Counted from the first letter of the stretch, positions 23,046 to 31,593 are shown. The stretch: DNA of 39,682 nucleotides from an uncultured Eubacterium sp. (GCA_934320655.1 CAKRFN010000020.1:1-39682); one strand, 5' to 3'. Notes: generated from the sequence alone by a model not told the origin. Numbers and translations are program-made.

Positions 23046-24236
23046 ATGGGATGTTCATTTGATACTTATGAACCGATCACGGGCGCACAGGTTGAGGCGG
23101 CACTGGATTTCAGTGAAAAACAGGTGCTGCGCAATCTGGCGCAGTTTACCGATCATTTTCAAAAAGCGTACAGCGAGCATGGCTTTTACGAGCCGATCGA
23201 CAACGACTACTGGACGACCGGATTCTGGACGGGTGAGGTATGGCTTGCCTACGAATATGCACTTGCAAAACAAAGGAACGAGGATGCTGCCAACCTGCGG
23301 CATACCGGAGAGGTGCATGTGGATTCGTTTTATGAGCGGATCACAAAAAAGATCGAGGTCGACCATCACGACATGGGATTTTTGTATTCGCCCTCCTGCG
23401 TGGCGGCATACAAGCTGACAGGGAACAAAAAGGCGCGGGAGGCGGCGATTCTGGCAGCCGACCAGCTTCTGACCAGATATCATCCCGTCGGAGAATTTTT
23501 GCAGGCGTGGGGGCCGATGGACGGCGCGGACAATTACCGTCTGATCATCGACTGCCTGCTGAACCTGCCGTTATTATACTGGGCGAGTGAGGAGACCGGA
23601 GAGGAGCGCTACCGCGTGATCGCCGAAAAGCATATCCATACGGCGGTCGCAAACGTGATCCGCGAGGATGCATCTACGTGGCATACGTTTTTCTTTAACC
23701 CCGAGACAGGCGCACCGGATCACGGCGCAACCTGTCAGGGCTACCGCGACGGCTCCGCGTGGGCGAGAGGTCAGGCATGGGGCATCTATGGTATGGCACT
23801 CGCGTACCGCTATACCCGCCGTGCGGAATACATTGACAATTTTAAGCGTGTGACCGCTTACTTTTTAGAGCATCTTCCGAAGGATCTCGTGCCGTTCTGG
23901 GATCTGGAATTTACGGACGGGGACGACCAGCCGAGAGATTCTTCCTCAGCGTCGATTGCAGCCTGCGGCATGCTGGAGATGAGCCGGTATCTGGATGCGT
24001 CTGCGGCAGAGGAATACATTTCCCTTGCGAAAAAGTTGATGCGCTCGGTATATGAAAATTATGCAGTTGCAGACATGGAGACGTCCAACGGACTTGTGCT
24101 GCACAGCACGTATTCCAACCATTCCCCCTACAACACATGCAACCATTACGGTGTGGACGAGTGTAACTCATGGGGCGATTATTTCTATATGGAAGCGCTC
24201 ATGCGCCTGTATACTGACTGGAAAGAATATTGGTAG
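23046..24236 (+). CDS. GH88 unsaturated glucuronyl hydrolase
   Basis: Removes the 4,5-unsaturated uronic acid from the non-reducing end of oligosaccharides released by polysaccharide lyases, by vinyl-ether hydration. The (alpha/alpha)6-barrel sequence has both hallmark aspartates: Asp109 in DHHDMGFLY and Asp169 in NYRLIIDCLLNL. Other family blocks are WTTGFWTGEVWLAYE and GSAWARGQAWGIYGMALAYR. The length of 396 residues is usual. No signal peptide is visible, so it acts in the cytoplasm. TAGGAGG lies seven bases before the ATG. GH105 was considered because B. subtilis YesR occupies this place, but the WARGQAWGIYG block and length fit GH88 better. Confidence 0.9.
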   Translation: MGCSFDTYEPITGAQVEAALDFSEKQVLRNLAQFTDHFQKAYSEHGFYEPIDNDYWTTGFWTGEVWLAYEYALAKQRNEDAANLRHTGEVHVDSFYERITKKIEVDHHDMGFLYSPSCVAAYKLTGNKKAREAAILAADQLLTRYHPVGEFLQAWGPMDGADNYRLIIDCLLNLPLLYWASEETGEERYRVIAEKHIHTAVANVIREDASTWHTFFFNPETGAPDHGATCQGYRDGSAWARGQAWGIYGMALAYRYTRRAEYIDNFKRVTAYFLEHLPKDLVPFWDLEFTDGDDQPRDSSSASIAACGMLEMSRYLDASAAEEYISLAKKLMRSVYENYAVADMETSNGLVLHSTYSNHSPYNTCNHYGVDECNSWGDYFYMEALMRLYTDWKEYW

Positions 24237-24263
24237 GAGAACTCACATAGGAGATCATAAGCA

Positions 24264-26276
24264 ATGAAGAAGGAAGTATTTTTTGATCGTCCGGATACCT
24301 GCTATTTTATGGACGATGCGCCTGCGATCGCACAGTATTGCAGGGAGCGCTGGCAGGAGGATGTCGACGCGCTGATTGCGAGTGCCGACAATATCTGTGA
24401 GAAAACATTTTTATTTAACTTAAAGTGGGATCTGGAACGGACATTTGTGCCGGTTCATTTTGACGGTCCCGTAGACTGGCACATCAATCCTGCCGGCGAT
24501 CAGGAGTTTGTCTGGGCGTTTAACCGGCACCGCTTTTTTATCACGCTCGGTCAGGCGTACCAGTTTACACAGAATGAAAAATATGCGCGCTGCTTTGTGG
24601 AGCTGGCGGATGACTGGATGGCGCGCGTGCCTTTGAACGAGGAAAACAAACAGGGACCGTGGCGCTCGCTGGAGGCGGGCTTCCGCGGGGAATACTGGAA
24701 CAAGGCGTTGCGGTATTTCAAGGACAGTCCGGCGGTGACGGAGGAATTTCTCGACCGTTTTTATGAGAATATGCGTGTGCATGCGGAGTATATCATGGCG
24801 TGCGATTCGCCGTACCGCTATATGTCCAACTGGGGCGTGATTGAAAACCACGGTCTGTTCGATCTGGCACTCATGCTGCCGCAAAATGAGCAGACCCGCC
24901 ATTATGCGCAGGTGGCGCTCGAGCATCTGACAGCGCAGGCGCGGATGCAGATCATGGAGGACGGTATGCACTGGGAGCAGTCGCCGATGTATCACAATGA
25001 GGTGTTCCATTGCTTTTCGGATGTCGTGCTGCTGTGCCGGAGAAACGGCATGGAAGTGCCGGAGACGCTGCTTACGCGGCTGAAACGTATGGCGCACGCA
25101 AACCGGAAGCTGGTGCGTCCGAACGGACATGAGCTGTTGATGGGTGACAGCGATGATGTGGACGTATCCGACCGTTTGGCGGAGGCTGCGTACCTGTTTA
25201 TGGATGCAGCTTTAAAGCCGGCATCGGTTCGCGAGCTGGACTACGGCAGCATCTGGGATCTCGGGATGGCAGCAAATGCGCAGTATCAGGCACTCGAACA
25301 GAAAGCTCCGGAATATACCTCTGTCCAGATGGCGGACAGTGGGCATGTCGTGCTGAGAAATCACTGGGAGCAGGATGCGGATATGTTCCATCTGATGTGC
25401 GGAACGCTCGGTGCGGGGCACAGCCACGGCGACAAGCTGCATATAGATCTCGTGATGGACGGTGAGGATGTGCTTATGGATGCGGGGCGGTTCACCTATG
25501 TGGACGGCGCAGACCGCAGGCAGTTTAAAGACCCGTCGAGCCACAATACGGTCACGGTGGACGGCAGGCCGTTTTATGAGTACAAGGATTCGTGGGAGTG
25601 CACAAAGCTCGCGGCAGCGGTCAAGCCGCATTATAAAAAATGTGGTAACATGGAATATATCGAGGCGGGAAATCTCGGTTACATGGATCAGACGGGCGGT
25701 GTATTTATCCGGCGCAAAGTGATCTCGCTGGCGCAGGAAATCTATGTGCTGGTGGATGAAATGTATACCGGCGATGCGCACAGCTATGAGCAGTATTTCC
25801 ATTTTAATCCCGACGGTCGCGTGAAACAGGTGTCAGAGCGCCGGTATGTGTATACAGGCAAGCGGACAGCGGCGCGTGTGCAGTTTCTGGGTGAAGATGT
25901 ACGGGTAGAGCAGGGAAAATCGCGGCTGGCGCGCTATTATAATTTTGCGGAGGAAAACGACCAGCTCGTTGCGCATGCGCACGGGGATGGATTTGTGTCC
26001 ATGATTACCGTGATCAGCAAGGAGCGGCTGGATGTACAGGCAGAAAAGCTGCCGGTGATCTCGGCACTCAAGCGCATTACTTATACAAACCGGCAGGCGG
26101 AGGCGCTGCGGATCACAGTCGGTGCGACCGGCGCGCAGTATCTCGTCAGCGTGTGCCATGAGGAGGTCAATTCACCGACGGATCTGATCGAGGTGGACGG
26201 CTGTCTGGGCTATGGCAATGTGATTGTGTTTGACAAGGCGAAAGAGACGATTGTCGGAACAGTTTTGGATGCGTGA
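24264..26276 (+). CDS. Heparinase II/III-family polysaccharide lyase
   Basis: Probable lyase that cuts uronic-acid-containing polymers or oligomers by beta-elimination, making the unsaturated ends that GH88 removes. The 670-residue protein has an N-terminal alpha-toroid domain (DWHINPAGDQEFVWAFNRHR near residue 71, SNWGVIENHG at 188-197, EQSPMYHNEVFH at 238-249) and a C-terminal beta-sandwich beginning near 355 with GAGHSHGDKLHIDLVMDG (383-400) and SSHNTVTVDG. Asn195/His196 and Tyr243 stand where lyases of this fold keep catalytic residues; that is inference. No signal peptide is visible. The polysaccharide lyase family number and the substrate cannot be fixed by eye; glycosaminoglycan or gellan-type targets are possible. 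Confidence 0.82.
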   Translation: MKKEVFFDRPDTCYFMDDAPAIAQYCRERWQEDVDALIASADNICEKTFLFNLKWDLERTFVPVHFDGPVDWHINPAGDQEFVWAFNRHRFFITLGQAYQFTQNEKYARCFVELADDWMARVPLNEENKQGPWRSLEAGFRGEYWNKALRYFKDSPAVTEEFLDRFYENMRVHAEYIMACDSPYRYMSNWGVIENHGLFDLALMLPQNEQTRHYAQVALEHLTAQARMQIMEDGMHWEQSPMYHNEVFHCFSDVVLLCRRNGMEVPETLLTRLKRMAHANRKLVRPNGHELLMGDSDDVDVSDRLAEAAYLFMDAALKPASVRELDYGSIWDLGMAANAQYQALEQKAPEYTSVQMADSGHVVLRNHWEQDADMFHLMCGTLGAGHSHGDKLHIDLVMDGEDVLMDAGRFTYVDGADRRQFKDPSSHNTVTVDGRPFYEYKDSWECTKLAAAVKPHYKKCGNMEYIEAGNLGYMDQTGGVFIRRKVISLAQEIYVLVDEMYTGDAHSYEQYFHFNPDGRVKQVSERRYVYTGKRTAARVQFLGEDVRVEQGKSRLARYYNFAEENDQLVAHAHGDGFVSMITVISKERLDVQAEKLPVISALKRITYTNRQAEALRITVGATGAQYLVSVCHEEVNSPTDLIEVDGCLGYGNVIVFDKAKETIVGTVLDA

Positions 26277-26296
26277 GAAAAAAGGAGTGGAATGCG

Positions 26297-26944
26297 ATGA
26301 ATTCTATTTTCAGCTTTGACAATCCGGTGTGGAATTTTATTGGAAAACTGACAGATCTGGTGCTGCTCACGCTGTTGTGGGCGGTGACGAGTCTGCCAGT
26401 AGTCACGGTCGGGGCGAGCAGTACGGCGTTGTATTATGTGACGATGAAGCTCGCGGAGGACAAGGAAGGCAGCATCATCCGCTCCTATTTTCGTGCATTT
26501 AAGGAGAATTTCAAACAGTCAACGGTGTGCTGGCTCATTATGCTTGCAATCGGGCTTGTGCTCGGCGGGGATTTTTACATCTGTGTGCGGATGATGGAAT
26601 ATCAGCCCGCAAAGATACTGCTGATCGTATTTTTTGTGCTGGCAGTCATTTACCTTATGGTTTTGACGTATCTGTTTCCGTTGCTGGCGCGGTGTGATGC
26701 GGGTAATAAAAAAATATTCCTGCTCGCATTCCTGATGCCGTTCCGCCAGTTCGGATGGACGGTGCTGATGCTTGTGATCACAGCGAGCGTGTTTGCGGTC
26801 GGAATTTTTGTGCAATGGCTGTTTTTGTGTATTGCGGTCGGGTTGATCGCGTATTTGCACGCACTGATCCTAAAGCCGATGCTCCGGTTCTACGGGCTGG
26901 GGCTTCCGGATACGGAGGACGGGGCGTATGAGATACCTTACTAA
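26297..26944 (+). CDS. YesL-like DUF624 membrane protein
   Basis: A 215-residue integral membrane protein with about five hydrophobic helices, recognised by the N-terminal block FDNPVWNFIGKLTDLVLLTLLWAV cut here by position (residues 6-29) and by SLPVVTVGASSTALYYV. This is the DUF624 family, found beside YesM/YesN and sugar ABC genes, as yesL in B. subtilis. The function is unknown. The ATG at 26297 follows AAAGGAG at 26281-26287; an upstream GTG at 26273 overlaps the lyase stop. It is embedded in the catabolic operon. Confidence 0.85.
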   Translation: MNSIFSFDNPVWNFIGKLTDLVLLTLLWAVTSLPVVTVGASSTALYYVTMKLAEDKEGSIIRSYFRAFKENFKQSTVCWLIMLAIGLVLGGDFYICVRMMEYQPAKILLIVFFVLAVIYLMVLTYLFPLLARCDAGNKKIFLLAFLMPFRQFGWTVLMLVITASVFAVGIFVQWLFLCIAVGLIAYLHALILKPMLRFYGLGLPDTEDGAYEIPY

Positions 26945-26968
26945 ATAGTAATATAAAGGAGGCAACAA

Positions 26969-28765
26969 ATGTTATATCCGAGAGAAAACGATGCCCGCGC
27001 AATCATTGATTTGTCCGGCATCTGGAACTTTAAACTGGGCGATACGGCGGAGCCGGGCGCACATCTGGAGATACCGACAGACATGGAGCCAATCGCTGTG
27101 CCCGCATCCTATAACGACCAGAAGGATGTGCCGCAATACCGCAATCATTACGGTTTTGCATATTATGAAAAAACCTTTACAGTGCCGCGCTTTTTTGACG
27201 GACAGCGGCTCGTACTGCGCATGGATGCGGTCACGCACAGCGCAAAGGTATATCTGAACGGGAAGTTGGTAAAAACACATCAGGGCGGTTTCCTGCCGTT
27301 TGAGGTCGAACTGGACGGTCTGGTGACAGCCGGTGAGCAGGCGCAGCTTGTGATCGCCGTGGACAACCGCATCGACAATCACACACTGCCGATTGGCAAT
27401 GAGGACATGGCATTTTTCGGCTCAGACAATGCGGGTGTGCCGAGTGTCGAGGCGGCAAAGCGCTGGCGCAAAAAACAGAATCTGCCTGCCTTTGACTTTT
27501 TTAACTATGCGGGACTCACCCGTCCGGTGCGCATCTACACAACCCCGCAGTCCTACATTGAGGATGTGACCATTGTCACGGACATCGATGGGACGGATGG
27601 CGTTGTGCGCTATGAGATCGCGACCGGCGGAGCGGCGACAGAAGAAACGGTGACGGTGGAGATCGTCGATGCACAGGGGCAGATATGCGTATCTGCGGAG
27701 GGCAGCAAGGGCGTGCTGCGTGTGCCGGAGGCGAGACTCTGGAACCCGTACCCTGGCGAGCCGTATCTGTATACCATGCGTGTGCATTTCGGCGGCGATC
27801 TGTATGAGCAGACCTTTGGCATCCGCACGGTAGAGGTGCGCGGTACACAGTTTTTGATCAACGGTGAGCCGTTTTATTTCAAAGGCTTTGGCAAGCACGA
27901 GGACAGCGCATTTCATGGACGTGGACTGGATCAGTGCCTGAATGTCAAGGATGTAAACCTCATCCACTGGCTGCACGCAAATTCCTTCCGCACGAGCCAC
28001 TATCCGTATGCGGAGGAGATGTATGAATTGTGCGACCGCGAGGGCATCGTGATCATCGACGAGACACCGGCGGTCGGCATCAATGCGGGCGGCGCGAAAA
28101 ATCCGTATGAGTATCCGATCCTGGAACATCACAGACAGGTATTAAAGGATCTGGTCGCACGCGATAAAAATCATCCGTGCGTTGTGATGTGGTCGCTCGG
28201 CAATGAGCCGGACACCGAGCATTTTTCGCAGGCGGCTTATGATTACTGGCATGGACTGTACACGTATACACATGAGCTGGATCCGTCAGACCGACCGGTA
28301 ACGATGGTGTGCTGCCAGAACAATTACGAGGATGATATCGTGACTCGCACGATGGATGTCGTATGTATCAACCGCTACTATGGCTGGTACAATCTGTCCG
28401 GCGATCTGGATGCGGCATGCTATGGACTCAATATCGAACTGGATTTCTGGGAGCAGCAGGGCAAGCCTGTGATGATCACAGAGTATGGTGCAGATGCGGT
28501 CGCAGGCATTCATGCATGTGTACCGGAGATGTTTTCCGAGGAGTATCAGGTTGAATTTTACCGCCGCCAGAACGCGGAGTTTGACAAGCGTTCATTTTTC
28601 ATCGGTGAGCAGGTGTGGAATTTCGCGGATTTCGCGACAATACAGGGCGTGATGCGTGTGGACGGCAACCGGAAGGGACTGCTGACGAGGGATCGCAGAC
28701 CGAAGCTGGCGGCGCACTATTTCAGACAGCGTTGGGCGTCAATCGAAAATTTTGGCTATAAATAA
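26969..28765 (+). CDS. uidA: GH2 beta-glucuronidase
   Basis: Releases saturated beta-glucuronic acid from non-reducing ends. The 598-residue protein follows the E. coli GusA layout: N-terminal jelly roll (residues 1-180), immunoglobulin-like domain (180-275) and a TIM barrel. The acid/base is Glu413 (SLGNEPD) and the nucleophile Glu505 (ITEYGAD). The glucuronate-carboxylate motif N-x-K is present as Asn567-Arg-Lys569 (GNRKGLLTRDRRPK), which separates true glucuronidases from galactosidases. The active-site loop after the DETPAVG block is about 14 residues shorter than in the E. coli enzyme. No signal peptide is seen. AAAGGAGG precedes the ATG. It probably completes oligosaccharide breakdown begun by the lyase and GH88. 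Confidence 0.93.
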   Translation: MLYPRENDARAIIDLSGIWNFKLGDTAEPGAHLEIPTDMEPIAVPASYNDQKDVPQYRNHYGFAYYEKTFTVPRFFDGQRLVLRMDAVTHSAKVYLNGKLVKTHQGGFLPFEVELDGLVTAGEQAQLVIAVDNRIDNHTLPIGNEDMAFFGSDNAGVPSVEAAKRWRKKQNLPAFDFFNYAGLTRPVRIYTTPQSYIEDVTIVTDIDGTDGVVRYEIATGGAATEETVTVEIVDAQGQICVSAEGSKGVLRVPEARLWNPYPGEPYLYTMRVHFGGDLYEQTFGIRTVEVRGTQFLINGEPFYFKGFGKHEDSAFHGRGLDQCLNVKDVNLIHWLHANSFRTSHYPYAEEMYELCDREGIVIIDETPAVGINAGGAKNPYEYPILEHHRQVLKDLVARDKNHPCVVMWSLGNEPDTEHFSQAAYDYWHGLYTYTHELDPSDRPVTMVCCQNNYEDDIVTRTMDVVCINRYYGWYNLSGDLDAACYGLNIELDFWEQQGKPVMITEYGADAVAGIHACVPEMFSEEYQVEFYRRQNAEFDKRSFFIGEQVWNFADFATIQGVMRVDGNRKGLLTRDRRPKLAAHYFRQRWASIENFGYK

Positions 28766-28782
28766 CAGGTGAGAGGTTGGTT

Positions 28783-29370
28783 ATGTACAAAGATAATAAG
28801 ATTCAGATTTTAGATAAAAACGGCAATGTCCGTGCACAGTGTGCCGGGGAGCTGCATCTTCTGACACTCAAAAAATGTCCGGATTATCTGACAAAGAATT
28901 ACCGCAATCTGGCGTTAAATGTGTGGGATCAACATGGACTGACCACCTGCTACCCGCATGCAACGGCAAATGTCGAGACGCGCGGAGAGGCTGTATTTGC
29001 GGCGCAGAATGCGATCGACGGAGTGACGACGAACAAGAGCCACGGCGAGTGGCCGTATGCATCGTGGGGCATCAATATGCAGGACGACGCACAGATTACG
29101 ATCGATTTCGGACGCACGGTTGTCATCGACCGGCTCGTCATGTATACGCGTGCGGATTTTCCGCATGACAACTGGTGGACGCAGGTCAGCTTTACCTTTT
29201 CGGACGGCAGCAGCTTTGACTGGGAGCTGGAAAAGCAGATCCTGCCGCATGAACGCACCTTTGCGCCGAAACAGATCACTTCACTGACGATGCATGATAT
29301 GAAAAAAGCGGATGATCCGTCACCGTTTCCGGCACTGACACAACTGGAGGTTTACGGGCACGAAGCCTGA
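28783..29370 (+). CDS. Small discoidin (F5/8 type C)-like protein, probably carbohydrate-binding
   Basis: A 195-residue protein ending the operon. From about residue 42 the pattern NLALNVWDQHG, FAAQNAIDGVTTNKSHGEWPYASWG, ITIDFGRTVVIDRLVMYTRADFP and LTQLEVYGHE matches the galactose-binding-like beta-sandwich of discoidin domains. About 40 N-terminal residues are unassigned. No signal peptide, membrane helix or catalytic domain is present, so it appears to be a stand-alone cytoplasmic binding domain, which is unusual because such domains are mostly extracellular or fused to enzymes. The start at 28783 follows GAGAGGTT; TTG at 28777 is the alternative. The gene lies 17 bases after the glucuronidase. 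Enzymatic activity cannot be excluded. Confidence 0.65.
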   Translation: MYKDNKIQILDKNGNVRAQCAGELHLLTLKKCPDYLTKNYRNLALNVWDQHGLTTCYPHATANVETRGEAVFAAQNAIDGVTTNKSHGEWPYASWGINMQDDAQITIDFGRTVVIDRLVMYTRADFPHDNWWTQVSFTFSDGSSFDWELEKQILPHERTFAPKQITSLTMHDMKKADDPSPFPALTQLEVYGHEA

Positions 29371-29380
29371 GAAAAGCAGC

Positions 29381-29425
29381 AAAAAACATGGAAAACGCCG
29401 ATTGAGAACGTTTTTCATGTTTTTT
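29381..29425 (+). terminator. Strong terminator of the glycan-utilization operon
   Basis: Arms at 29381-29397 and 29409-29425 form a 17-bp stem with a single G-U pair and an 11-base loop. The left arm starts with six As and the right arm ends with six Ts, so it could work on both strands. It starts 10 bases after the last gene of the operon and separates it from ackA. Confidence 0.85.
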
Positions 29426-29446
29426 GTGAATGATCCATGATATGAC

Positions 29447-29475
29447 TTGTCCAGTGGGAAAAAATAGCGTATAAT
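29447..29475 (+). promoter_or_regulatory. ackA promoter
   Basis: TTGTCC (29447-29452) and a perfect TATAAT (29470-29475) are 17 bases apart, immediately after the operon terminator and about 70 bases upstream of the ackA start. The match is good, and no other promoter is seen in the gap. Confidence 0.7.
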
Positions 29476-29547
29476 AAAATGCAGTACGTAGTTATTTGAG
29501 AATAACTATTCAAAGTTTAAGCGATGAAAAAAGGAGAGAGTAAGAAA

Positions 29548-30741
29548 ATGAACGTTTTAGTTATCAACTGCGGCAGCTCATCATTGAAATATCAGGTGAT
29601 CAACTCCGATACCGAGCAGGTACTGGCAAAGGGTCTTTGCGAGCGAATCGGCATCGACGGCAGACTGGTGTACACACCGGCAGGCGGCGAGAAGGAGATC
29701 AGCAATCTGGACATGCCCACACATAAGCAGGCGATCCAGTACGTGATCGATGCTCTGACCAATGAAAAGACCGGAGTGATCAAGAGTCTGGATGAGATCG
29801 GCGCAGTCGGACACCGTCTGGTACATGGCGGAGAGAAGTTCGCATGTTCTACACTGATTACCGAGGATGTGATCAAGGCAGTCGAGGAGTGCAGTGACCT
29901 TGCACCGCTCCACAACCCTGCAAACCTGATTGGTGTACGTGCATGTCAGGAGCTGATGCCGAACACACCGATGGCAGGTGTATTCGATACCGCTTTCCAT
30001 CAGACCATGCCGTTAGAGGCATATATGTACGGTATTCCGTATGAGTATTATGAGAAATATAAGATCCGTAAATACGGCTTCCACGGAACCAGCCACAGCT
30101 TTGTATCAAAGCGTACGGCAGAGCTGCTTGGCAAGCCCATCGAGGATCTGAAGATTATCGTATGCCATCTCGGAAATGGTTCTTCTGTATGTGCGGTAAA
30201 CGGTGGCAAATCCGTAGACACTTCCATGGGACTGTCTCCGTTAGAGGGACTGATCATGGGAACACGTTCCGGTGATATCGATCCTTCTGTGATGGAGTTC
30301 ATCTGCAAGAAAGAGAACATGGACATCAACGGCATCATGGACGTATTAAATAAGAAGTCCGGTGTACAGGGTCTCTCTGGTGTATCTTCCGATTTCCGTG
30401 ATCTGCAGGCAGGTGCCGCAGACGGAAACAAGCGCTGCGAGATGGCAGTTGACGTATTCTGCTACCGTGTACTGAAATACATCGGTGCATATGTGGCAGC
30501 TATGAACGGTGTGGATGCAATCGCATTTACCGCAGGACTCGGAGAGAATGATGAGATCGTCCGCCGCAAGATCGTGAGCCGTCTCGGATATCTGGGTATC
30601 ACACTTGATGAGGAAGCTAACGAGAACGGACGCGGCAAGGAGATCACAATCTCTACACCCGATTCAAAGGTTCCGGTATGGATTGTACCTACAAACGAGG
30701 AGCTGGCAATCGCACGTGAGACCGTAGCGTTATTGAAGTAA
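29548..30741 (+). CDS. ackA: Acetate kinase
   Basis: Makes ATP and acetate from acetyl phosphate, the main energy-yielding end step in acetate-forming anaerobes, and reverses at high acetate. The ASKHA-fold signatures are clear: MNVLVINCGSSSLKY (residues 1-15), VGHRLVHGGEKF, MAGVFDTAFHQTMP, RKYGFHGTSHSFV and CHLGNGSSVCAV. The 397 residues are typical. The ATG at 29548 is chosen because the family begins MNVLVIN; AAGGAG at 29531-29536 lies upstream, inside the longer frame that begins at 29524. The usual partner pta is not next to it here. No hairpin terminator was seen after it, so some read-through into yceD is possible. Confidence 0.97.
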   Translation: MNVLVINCGSSSLKYQVINSDTEQVLAKGLCERIGIDGRLVYTPAGGEKEISNLDMPTHKQAIQYVIDALTNEKTGVIKSLDEIGAVGHRLVHGGEKFACSTLITEDVIKAVEECSDLAPLHNPANLIGVRACQELMPNTPMAGVFDTAFHQTMPLEAYMYGIPYEYYEKYKIRKYGFHGTSHSFVSKRTAELLGKPIEDLKIIVCHLGNGSSVCAVNGGKSVDTSMGLSPLEGLIMGTRSGDIDPSVMEFICKKENMDINGIMDVLNKKSGVQGLSGVSSDFRDLQAGAADGNKRCEMAVDVFCYRVLKYIGAYVAAMNGVDAIAFTAGLGENDEIVRRKIVSRLGYLGITLDEEANENGRGKEITISTPDSKVPVWIVPTNEELAIARETVALLK

Positions 30742-30767
30742 AAGGGAAAAATAAGTAAAAAATACTG

Positions 30768-30796
30768 TTGACAAACTTTTTCGCGATAGATATAAT
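30768..30796 (+). promoter_or_regulatory. Consensus sigma-A promoter of yceD-rpmF
   Basis: TTGACA (30768-30773) and TATAAT (30791-30796) are both perfect and spaced by exactly 17 bases. It starts transcription just upstream of yceD and is the best promoter in the window, fitting a ribosomal-protein gene that needs high expression. Confidence 0.9.
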
Positions 30797-30823
30797 AGGG
30801 AAAGTGTGGATAGGAGACGGACC

Positions 30824-31357
30824 ATGAAAATAGATATTTCCGATGTATATTCCTTAGATAATAAGGAAATAACAAGAAAAGTCCATATTGATATGGTCAC
30901 ATTTGAGTCCCGTCAGGGTGCATTTCCTATTCAGGCAGGTGAACCATTCGACTTGACGATCGCCAATGAGGAAGGCAAGCGGCTGCGACTTTCGGGCGAG
31001 GGAGATGCGACGGTTCAGATTCCATGTGACCGCTGTCTGCAGGAGGTAGCATATCCTTTTCATATCGAGATCGAAAAGGTGGTGCCGTTTGCGGATGCTT
31101 CCGGTGAAACGGAAGACGACAGCGACGAAGCAGCGTCCTATATTGATGAGGATCGCGTGCTGGATGTGGATCGGTTGATCTACAACGAGATATTGGTGAA
31201 CTGGCCGGCAAAGGTTTTGTGCAGACCCGATTGCAAAGGGATCTGTCCGAAATGCGGCACGAATTTGAATTTAGCTGCCTGCGACTGTGAGCAGGGCGAG
31301 TTAGATCCACGCATGGCACAGTTTCAGGATGTATTTAATAAGTTTAAGGAGGTGTAA
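30824..31357 (+). CDS. yceD: YceD family (DUF177) protein
   Basis: Member of the DUF177 family, implicated in 23S rRNA accumulation in bacteria and almost always encoded directly before ribosomal protein L32. The 177-residue protein shows a Cys pair (IPCDRCLQEV) near residue 70 and a C-terminal cluster CRPDCKGICPKCG, then ACDCEQGELDPRMAQF, a typical family ending. The Cys spacing suggests metal binding, by inference. The start at 30824 follows AGGAG; a GTG at 30806 would overlap that site. rpmF starts four bases after the stop. Confidence 0.9.
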   Translation: MKIDISDVYSLDNKEITRKVHIDMVTFESRQGAFPIQAGEPFDLTIANEEGKRLRLSGEGDATVQIPCDRCLQEVAYPFHIEIEKVVPFADASGETEDDSDEAASYIDEDRVLDVDRLIYNEILVNWPAKVLCRPDCKGICPKCGTNLNLAACDCEQGELDPRMAQFQDVFNKFKEV

Positions 31358-31361
31358 CCGA

Positions 31362-31541
31362 ATGTCAATCTGTCCTAAGAATAAGTCTTCAAAAGGTAGA
31401 AGAGATAGAAGACGCGCAAACTGGAAGATGTCTGCTCCTACATTAGTAAAGTGCAGCAAGTGTGGCGAGCTGATGATGCCTCACAGAGTTTGCAAGAACT
31501 GTGGAACATACAATAAGAAAGAGATCATTCCTCAGGACTAA
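31362..31541 (+). CDS. rpmF: 50S ribosomal protein L32
   Basis: A 59-residue basic protein of the large ribosomal subunit. It starts MSICPKNKSSKGRRDRRRAN and carries the zinc-ribbon pattern CSKCG (Cys31, Cys34) and CKNCG (Cys44, Cys47), so this is the zinc-binding paralogue type. The start at 31362 follows the very strong AAGGAGGTG at 31346-31354. A terminator follows 15 bases after the stop. Confidence 0.97.
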   Translation: MSICPKNKSSKGRRDRRRANWKMSAPTLVKCSKCGELMMPHRVCKNCGTYNKKEIIPQD

Positions 31542-31555
31542 TCAGAATCAGAGTT

Positions 31556-31585
31556 AAAAAAGAGTCGCTTGCGACTCTTTTTTTT
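31556..31585 (+). terminator. Intrinsic terminator after rpmF
   Basis: AAAAAAGAGTCG (31556-31567) pairs with CGACTCTTTTTT (31572-31583) across a CTTG tetraloop, with eight or more Ts at the 3' side. The A-rich left arm makes it possibly active on both strands. It ends the yceD-rpmF transcript. Confidence 0.92.
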
Positions 31586-31593
31586 ACATCTTT

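Noticed and set aside
27422..28132. 236-codon minus-strand open frame inside the glucuronidase gene, and a similar one at 24420-25130
   Set aside because: Both are antisense to clearly recognised enzymes.
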